Below are positions 59,087 to 64,000 of a stretch of 64,000 nucleotides of DNA, in pieces (positions within the stretch are counted from its first letter, which is position 1; each line of letters begins with the position of its first letter). A model generated the notes under the pieces. The model was not told the origin of the DNA. It searched no databases and saw only the letters and a list, made by a program, of their open reading frames with translations. A program made the translations under genes and the position numbers. Source of the DNA: Rhodococcus sp. ARC_M5 (lineage in GTDB: Bacteria > Actinomycetota > Actinomycetes > Mycobacteriales > Mycobacteriaceae); the NCBI RefSeq assembly GCF_022810405.1, contig NZ_JALGQE010000004.1, positions 186,001 through 250,000 of the forward strand. Direction: 5' to 3'.

Positions 59087-59947
59087 TTACGGGCCTTCGG
59101 CGTCCTGGCGTCCGACGACCGAGTCGACTACCCTCGCCGCCAGCACGGCAACGCGCGCGTTCTCTCGCTGCGACTGCTGCACCAACGCGGCGAAGGCGGC
59201 GTCGGGGCCGATCCGTCGAGCCGCCATGATGATCCCTTTGGCCTGTTCGATGGTTGCCCTGGTAGCCATCGCCTCACGAAGCCCGACGACTTCCTGTTTG
59301 GCCTCCGCCGCGTGTCTGGAATTCCATACTGCCGCTTCCACCGAGGTGACGAACATCTTCACCACGACTTCGTCGATATCGTTGAATCCGCCTGCCCCGA
59401 AACCGTAGATGTTGAGCGAGCCGGCGTGCTCGGAGTCGACCGCCAACGGTGCCGACAAATAGCTCTGCACACCGATGTCCGACGCAGCGGCCGCGAATGT
59501 GGGCCACCGAGTGGCGACTTCGTCGACTCGAAGGCACACCATCCGGTCGTGACGTGCAGCTTCCAGGCACGGTCCCTCGTCTGCCCGGTACTGGTCGGCG
59601 TCGATATCCACCACCCGCGCATCGGAACATGCAGCGGTAGCGGGGTTCTCCGAATCATGATGCAGCAGAGTCACTCCCGCCATATCCGCGCCCGGAATCG
59701 CCACCACGGCCTGCTCACACAGCCCTTGCAGTAGCGTTTCGAACCTGCTGTGCTCGAGCAATATTCCGCGGAAGATGTCGAGTGCCTCGAAAGTGTCTTC
59801 TGCGAAATACGTTCCCTCACCCGGCACACGGGCCCGCCTCGGGAGAGCCGCCGCGATCTGCTCGTCGAAAGCGGTTGCGGCCGCCCTCTCGGCAGCGGAA
59901 TTGTCCGGCGGTCCCCCGGATGCTCGATCGGTCACGTGCGCCCCCAT
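59087..59947 (-). CDS. GAF-ANTAR domain regulator
   Basis: A 286-residue protein with a GAF sensor domain (about 60-205, including GVQSYLSAPLAVDSEHAGSLNIYG) and a C-terminal ANTAR domain (about 220-280, LREAMATRATIEQAKGIIMAARR then AFAALVQQSQRENARVAVLAARVV). ANTAR domains bind paired hairpins in nascent RNA and prevent termination. The GAF ligand is unknown. ATG 59947 gives the full length; GTG 59935, after GGGGG, would remove four residues. It is a single gene. Its RNA targets are not evident, although several terminator-like hairpins exist in the window. Confidence 0.93.
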   Translation of the reverse strand: MGAHVTDRASGGPPDNSAAERAAATAFDEQIAAALPRRARVPGEGTYFAEDTFEALDIFRGILLEHSRFETLLQGLCEQAVVAIPGADMAGVTLLHHDSENPATAACSDARVVDIDADQYRADEGPCLEAARHDRMVCLRVDEVATRWPTFAAAASDIGVQSYLSAPLAVDSEHAGSLNIYGFGAGGFNDIDEVVVKMFVTSVEAAVWNSRHAAEAKQEVVGLREAMATRATIEQAKGIIMAARRIGPDAAFAALVQQSQRENARVAVLAARVVDSVVGRQDAEGP

Positions 59948-60062
59948 ACGGTGCGGTCATGACACCCTTCGACGTGAACGAGGCCTCCAGCGGCGTTGAC
60001 CCTCGCCGAATGACTCAACCGTACGCTCGCTGTCAATGGGTGGACGACGAACACCCGCGGAG

Positions 60063-62405
60063 CTACTGGCCGGTGACGTCCAAAGCGGCACCGACGATCG
60101 AATCGGTATCGATGTGGTGGTGCTTGTACACCTCGTCCAGAGACCCGACCTGACCGAAGTTGCTGACACCCAACGACGTCGATGCCACGCGGTTCACGTT
60201 CGCGAGGAAGGCCAGGGTGTGCGGATGGCCGTCGAGCACGGTCACCATCGGTGTCGCTCGATCGGCCGGCAGCAGCTGATCGAGAATCCACGATTCGGCA
60301 TCTCCGTGCCCCTGCCGCGCCTGCACGGCACGGTAGAGCTGGCCGGGGCTGGTGATGCACAGGACGTCCGCGAGAATACCGATCTGCTCCAAACGTGCTG
60401 CGGCATCGAGAGCTTCGGGCATGAGCGCACCCATCGCCGCGATCGTGACGGTGGCACCGTCACGTCGAACGAGGGGATAACCGCCGGCCACCACCTGCTT
60501 GCGCCTGCGTTCGCGGGCCGCCGGATCGCTCGGCACGTCGGCCAGCGTCTGATCGACCGGACGGGTCGACAGGCGCAGATACGCCGAGGTGCCGTCGGGA
60601 CGACCCAACTTGGCGATACTGGCGAGCAACGTCCACTCCACGTCGATGGCGAACGCCGGCTCGTACGAGATGCAGCCGGGCTGTTCGAGACCGATCGACG
60701 GAGTCTTGATCGACTGGTGCGCACCACCTTCCGCAGCCAGAGTGACACCCGACGGAGTGCCGACCAGAATCGACTGGCCGCCCGCGTAGATGCCGTACGA
60801 CCACGGCTCGAGGGCGCGCTCGACGAACGGGTCGTACATCACTCCGATCGGGAACAGGGGCTCTCCCCACCGACTCCACGTTGCACCCAGCTCGCCCATC
60901 AATCCGACCAGATTGGTCTCTGCGATTCCGAGTTCCATGTGTTGACCGGTGGGACCCTCACGCCAGTGCATGATGGTTTCGGCATCGTCGCCGAACCAGT
61001 CGTGCCGCTCCGAGGACGACCAGACTCCGACCTTGTTGACCCAACCGCCGAGATTGGTGGTGGAGCTGACATCGGGACTGACGGTGACGACGCGTCGAGC
61101 CGCATCGGGTGCCTCACGGGTGAGGTCGATCAGGGTGCGGCCGAGTGCGGCCTGTGTTGTGGCAGTGCCTTTCGGCGTACGTCCGATGTCGGTGGGCACG
61201 CTCGGTGGTTCCGCATACGAGAACTGTTCGCGCTGTAGACGTTCGGCGACGTCGGAGCACAACCGGCCGGCCGCGCTGTCGTCGTCGAATCGGTCCCAGG
61301 GCGAGCCGGCGTCCGTGCCGAGAGTCTTTGCGAGAGCTGCATACTCGTCGACCGTCAGCAGCGACGAGTGATTCTGCGGGTGCCCCTGAGTGGGCAGCCC
61401 GAAACCCTTGACGGTGTAGGCGATGATCACTGTGGGACGGGTGTCGTCGATCTGCGCGTACGCCTCACGGAGCGCGTCCAGATCGTGTCCGCCGAGGTTG
61501 CGAATCGACTCGGTGAGCATCAGGTCGTCGAGATCTGCGATCAGCTCGGCGATCGCGGCCGCGTCGGAACCCTTGCCGGGCAGCCGATCACGCAGATCCA
61601 ACGCCGAGCAACGCAGCAGCCGCTGATACTCGGGATTGGGCATGTCGAGAATGCGTCGACGAAGAGCGTCACCGCCGACACGGGCGAACAGATTCTCGAG
61701 CAACCGCCCGAAGCGGACCGTGATGACCTGCCAGCCTGCGGCGTCGAACATCTTCTCGAGACGCCCCGCGGCGATGTTCGGCACTACCCGGTCGAGCGAC
61801 TGACGGTTGAGGTCGACGATCCAGACGATCTCGCCCAACTCTCCGATGCCGGGGTCGATGACGGCCTCCCACACGGCACCTTCGTCCAGCTCGGCGTCTC
61901 CGACGAGCGAATACTGCCGACCCCGAAACGGGACCGCCGCATCTGCCGAGAATGCCGAGTCGACGAATCGGCGAGACATCGCGCCCCAGATAGGCGCTGT
62001 CGCACCGATTCCGACAGAGCCGGTGGAGTAGTCGACGGTGTCGGGATCCTTCGCGCGTGACGGGTAGGACTGCAGGCCACCGTACGAGCGAAGGGTCGTC
62101 AGATACTTCTCGTCCAAGTCACCGAGAAGGTAGTTGATGGCGTGCAACACCGGCGAGGCATGTGGCTTGACCGACACCCGGTCTGCTGCGGTCAACTGCT
62201 CGAACCACAGTGACGTCATGATCGTGACCATCGACGCGCAGGAAGCCTGGTGCCCGCCGACCTTGAGTCCCGTCGGATTGGGCCGGATTCGGTTGGCGTG
62301 GTGGATCATCGATGTCGAGAGCCACAGCACGCGTTCGGAGATGTCGTGCAGAGTTTCGCGCCCACCGGTGGCCGAATCGTCTGTGGTCGAGCTGAGGCTG
62401 GTCAT
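60063..62405 (-). CDS. Thiamine-diphosphate enzyme, AceE/transketolase-like
   Basis: A 780-residue enzyme with the fold of homodimeric pyruvate dehydrogenase E1. It contains GLKVGGHQASCASMVTIM, the ThDP/Mg motif SLVGDAELDEGAVWE ending in VDLNRQSLD, IAYTVKGFGLPTQGHPQNHS, and in the second half GIAETNLVGLMGELG and GVTLAAEGGAHQSIKTPS. It is about 100 residues shorter than typical AceE, and no E2 or E3 gene is nearby, so it may be a stand-alone decarboxylase or carboligase. The start is the ATG at 62405 after AGGAG. A palindrome at 62590-62606 matches sites near the TetR gene and suggests control by it. Confidence 0.85.
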   Translation of the reverse strand: MTSLSSTTDDSATGGRETLHDISERVLWLSTSMIHHANRIRPNPTGLKVGGHQASCASMVTIMTSLWFEQLTAADRVSVKPHASPVLHAINYLLGDLDEKYLTTLRSYGGLQSYPSRAKDPDTVDYSTGSVGIGATAPIWGAMSRRFVDSAFSADAAVPFRGRQYSLVGDAELDEGAVWEAVIDPGIGELGEIVWIVDLNRQSLDRVVPNIAAGRLEKMFDAAGWQVITVRFGRLLENLFARVGGDALRRRILDMPNPEYQRLLRCSALDLRDRLPGKGSDAAAIAELIADLDDLMLTESIRNLGGHDLDALREAYAQIDDTRPTVIIAYTVKGFGLPTQGHPQNHSSLLTVDEYAALAKTLGTDAGSPWDRFDDDSAAGRLCSDVAERLQREQFSYAEPPSVPTDIGRTPKGTATTQAALGRTLIDLTREAPDAARRVVTVSPDVSSTTNLGGWVNKVGVWSSSERHDWFGDDAETIMHWREGPTGQHMELGIAETNLVGLMGELGATWSRWGEPLFPIGVMYDPFVERALEPWSYGIYAGGQSILVGTPSGVTLAAEGGAHQSIKTPSIGLEQPGCISYEPAFAIDVEWTLLASIAKLGRPDGTSAYLRLSTRPVDQTLADVPSDPAARERRRKQVVAGGYPLVRRDGATVTIAAMGALMPEALDAAARLEQIGILADVLCITSPGQLYRAVQARQGHGDAESWILDQLLPADRATPMVTVLDGHPHTLAFLANVNRVASTSLGVSNFGQVGSLDEVYKHHHIDTDSIVGAALDVTGQ

Positions 62406-62589
62406 GGCCGGAGACTCCTGAAGTTGGCGACGAAAGAGTGCATCGAGTGGAAGAGACGGGACCGGATGGGGCCCCGTCTTTCCCTGAGGCAAGCGTTCGG
62501 ATTACGAAGCGCCGAGTCAGTCGCGTCGGTGATGCAACCGGCGTCAGTCGACCAGAGGTTCACCGGCTGCGCAATAGCGGAGCGCTCGA

Positions 62590-62606
62590 TTGTGCAATCT
62601 GCGCAA
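62590..62606. promoter_or_regulatory. Operator upstream of the ThDP enzyme gene
   Basis: TTGTGCAATCTGCGCAA is an imperfect inverted repeat (TTG-x-GCA facing TGC-x-CAA). Read in reverse it is TTGCG-N4-TTGCAC, the same as 63312-63326. It lies about 185 bases upstream of the ThDP enzyme start and just past the TetR stop. Confidence 0.55.
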
Positions 62607-62645
62607 TTTTACGGGTGGTTGGGTGGCCGTTTCTTGTCGTCCTGA

Positions 62646-63266
62646 TCATTCGCTTCGACGCGTCGCGGATTCGACGACGGCCTCGAAGGCGTCGACGATC
62701 AACGCGACCAAGGCGTCCAGTTCGATGTCCGGGGTGTCGAAGAAGGCCTCCGCGGTCCGGTCGAGAAAACCCGTCCACCCGGAGATCGCGGCCACGACGA
62801 GCGGCGACAGCGGATCCGGAAGTTCGGCCAGGGCCGCAACCTGCCGCTCGCCCTCGGCGCGAGCCTGCCGAAGCGCGCTCTCGACCCCGGCCTCGCCGAA
62901 TTCTTCCTCGCGGACGACGCGCAAGTACAAGGCGCGATGATCCCGCAAGAATTCGATGTGCCGTCGGACGAAGCCCTCCAACCGAGTCCGGACGGCGTGT
63001 TCCTCGGGCTGCGGCCCTTGCGCATCGGCCAATCTGCCGAGAACGTCGGCCAGCGCAGCCTCGACCAGGCCCTGCTTGTCGGTGAAGTAGTAGAAGAGCA
63101 ACCCATGTGCCACACCGGCTCTGCGCGAGATCGCAGCCGCACTGATGTCTGCACTGGCACCTTCGGAGATGAGCTCGATCGCGGCGTCGATCAGCGCCTG
63201 ACGGCGATCGCGGCGTGGGCGAGCGCGCCGTGACTGCTCTGCATCGTCGACGTCGTTCGAGGGCAC
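62646..63266 (-). CDS. TetR family repressor
   Basis: A 206-residue regulator with helix-turn-helix at about 20-68 (RRQALIDAAIELISEGASAD, ISRRAGVAHGLLFYYFTDKQGLV) and a ligand domain that keeps a Trp in ISGWTGFLDRTAEAFFD. The start is GTG 63266. It is divergent from the NmrA-like gene and upstream of the ThDP enzyme on the same strand. Related palindromes occur on both sides, so it probably controls itself, the NmrA-like gene and the ThDP enzyme. Confidence 0.92.
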   Translation of the reverse strand: MPSNDVDDAEQSRRARPRRDRRQALIDAAIELISEGASADISAAAISRRAGVAHGLLFYYFTDKQGLVEAALADVLGRLADAQGPQPEEHAVRTRLEGFVRRHIEFLRDHRALYLRVVREEEFGEAGVESALRQARAEGERQVAALAELPDPLSPLVVAAISGWTGFLDRTAEAFFDTPDIELDALVALIVDAFEAVVESATRRSE

Positions 63267-63311
63267 GGCCCGAGACTAATGCAGATCGCGCCACGCCCGT
63301 GCGTCACCCTC

Positions 63312-63346
63312 TTGCGTTATTTGCACGCCTTATGCAATATTCGCAA
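63312..63346. promoter_or_regulatory. Paired operators in the TetR / NmrA-like divergent region
   Basis: Two sites lie back to back. TTGCGTTATTTGCACGC (63312-63328) begins TTGCG-N4-TTGCAC. TTATGCAATATTCGCAA (63330-63346) in reverse is TTGCG-N4-TTGCAT. Their outer bases also face each other as a larger inverted repeat (TTGCG...CGCAA). They lie 46 and 40 bases from the two start codons. Confidence 0.65.
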
Positions 63347-63385
63347 AAGGCCGGAGTTCGCCGGCCCACCCGTCAAGGAGGTCCG

Positions 63386-64000
63386 ATGATCACGGTTACC
63401 AGCGCTGCAGGCGGAGTCGGACGACTACTCGTCCGACGACTGGCCACACGGAATGTGCCCATTCGCGCGGTCGTGAAGAACGAGAGTCAGGCTGCGACCA
63501 CCCGCCGGGACGGAGCGACCGAGGTCGTCGTGGGCGATCTACGGTCGGTCGAGACGCTCGACAACGCACTGGCCGGGACCGACGTCATCTACCACGCGGC
63601 ACCGACCCAGGTCATCGACGAAAGACCGATCATCGAGCACCTGATCGCCTCGGCACCGGCACAGGGGTTGCAGCACATCGTTTTTCACTCCGTGATCCAT
63701 CCGGACCTGCATCAGCTGACGCATCATCACCAGAAAGACATCGCCGAGGGACTGTTGCGTGAGAGCGGAATCCCCACCACTGTGCTCAGACCCTCGCACT
63801 ACATGCAGAACTACCTGGAAGTGTGGGAGTTCCTGCAGGCCGGGGTCATGCCGTATCCGGTGTCACCGAACAGCGTCATGGGCGTCGTCGACCTCGCCGA
63901 CGTTGCCGAGGCCGCAGCGAACATTCTGATCGAACCGTCGCCGCACACCGGTCACACGTACGACCTGTCCACCGTCGAACTCACCCGCCACGAAATGGCC
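63386..64000 (+). CDS. NmrA-like NAD(P)-binding protein, 5' part
   Basis: The first 205 codons are in the window; the gene runs off the end. The protein begins MITVTSAAGGVGRLLVRRLA, a Rossmann motif of the atypical SDR (NmrA/HSCARG, quinone reductase-like) group, followed by PIRAVVKNESQA, VVVGDLRSVETL and GIPTTVLRPSHYMQNYLE. Such proteins are redox sensors or NADPH-dependent reductases; the Tyr-x3-Lys pair is not apparent here. AAGGAGG lies five bases before the ATG. It is divergent from TetR, with shared operators between them. Confidence 0.88.
   Translation, partial: MITVTSAAGGVGRLLVRRLATRNVPIRAVVKNESQAATTRRDGATEVVVGDLRSVETLDNALAGTDVIYHAAPTQVIDERPIIEHLIASAPAQGLQHIVFHSVIHPDLHQLTHHHQKDIAEGLLRESGIPTTVLRPSHYMQNYLEVWEFLQAGVMPYPVSPNSVMGVVDLADVAEAAANILIEPSPHTGHTYDLSTVELTRHEMA

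Noticed and set aside
1-64000. tRNA, rRNA, CRISPR arrays, insertion sequences or prophage
   Set aside because: No cloverleaf, spaced direct-repeat array, transposase or integrase frame was seen. A tRNAscan or ISfinder search would settle this.

Overview
The window is a high-GC actinobacterial chromosome segment. Abundant GTG/TTG starts, the density of TetR regulators, LGFP-like cell-wall repeats, several secretory lipases, a class I cholesterol oxidase and a P450 with its own 3Fe-4S ferredoxin all point to Rhodococcus or a close mycolic-acid relative. This taxonomic call is an inference from gene content and composition. I see no tRNA, rRNA, insertion sequence or CRISPR array.

Region 1 (1-14 kb) is an extracellular polysaccharide locus of the Wzx/Wzy type, almost all on the minus strand. 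It holds the tail of a CDP-alcohol phosphatidyltransferase, a Wzz/BY-kinase, two glycosyltransferases, an O-acetyltransferase, a polymerase, a flippase, a GT2 glycosyltransferase, a priming sugar-phosphate transferase, UDP-glucose dehydrogenase, a small unknown and a second priming transferase. The central genes (about 2.2-8.5 kb) overlap one another and are clearly more AT-rich than their surroundings, as expected of a strain-variable cassette between conserved flanks.

Region 2 (14-35 kb) is a second, differently built polysaccharide locus. On the minus strand lie three secretory-lipase paralogues, an SGNH acetylesterase, an acyltransferase-3 membrane protein, a Wzz-only protein and a BY-kinase-like protein whose Walker A lysine is arginine. 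On the plus strand follow a polymerase/ligase, a secreted glycoside hydrolase, then a tightly overlapping operon: GT4, gmd, a gmd-like gene, an acetyltransferase, GT4, flippase, GT4 and a second secreted glycoside hydrolase. It has no priming transferase of its own. The mix of acyl-adding and acyl-removing enzymes suggests an acylated exopolysaccharide.

Region 3 (35-50 kb) is mixed. It contains a TetR/FAD-monooxygenase pair with three matching operators, two unknown proteins sharing a domain, a GntR-controlled CoA-transferase / DRE-TIM lyase / 2-hydroxycarboxylate transporter set, transporters, a YihY protein, a GNAT enzyme and an MFS/EAL pair. Several intergenic repeats and hairpins lie here, including a 78-bp element present twice with a compensatory base-pair change.

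Region 4 (50-64 kb) holds a secretory lipase with cholesterol oxidase, a TetR, a PlsC-like acyltransferase, a complete P450-ferredoxin-reductase set divergent from its probable TetR repressor (two perfect operators), a GAF-ANTAR regulator, a thiamine-diphosphate E1-like enzyme, and a TetR divergent from an NmrA-like gene. The last three genes appear linked by three copies of one operator.
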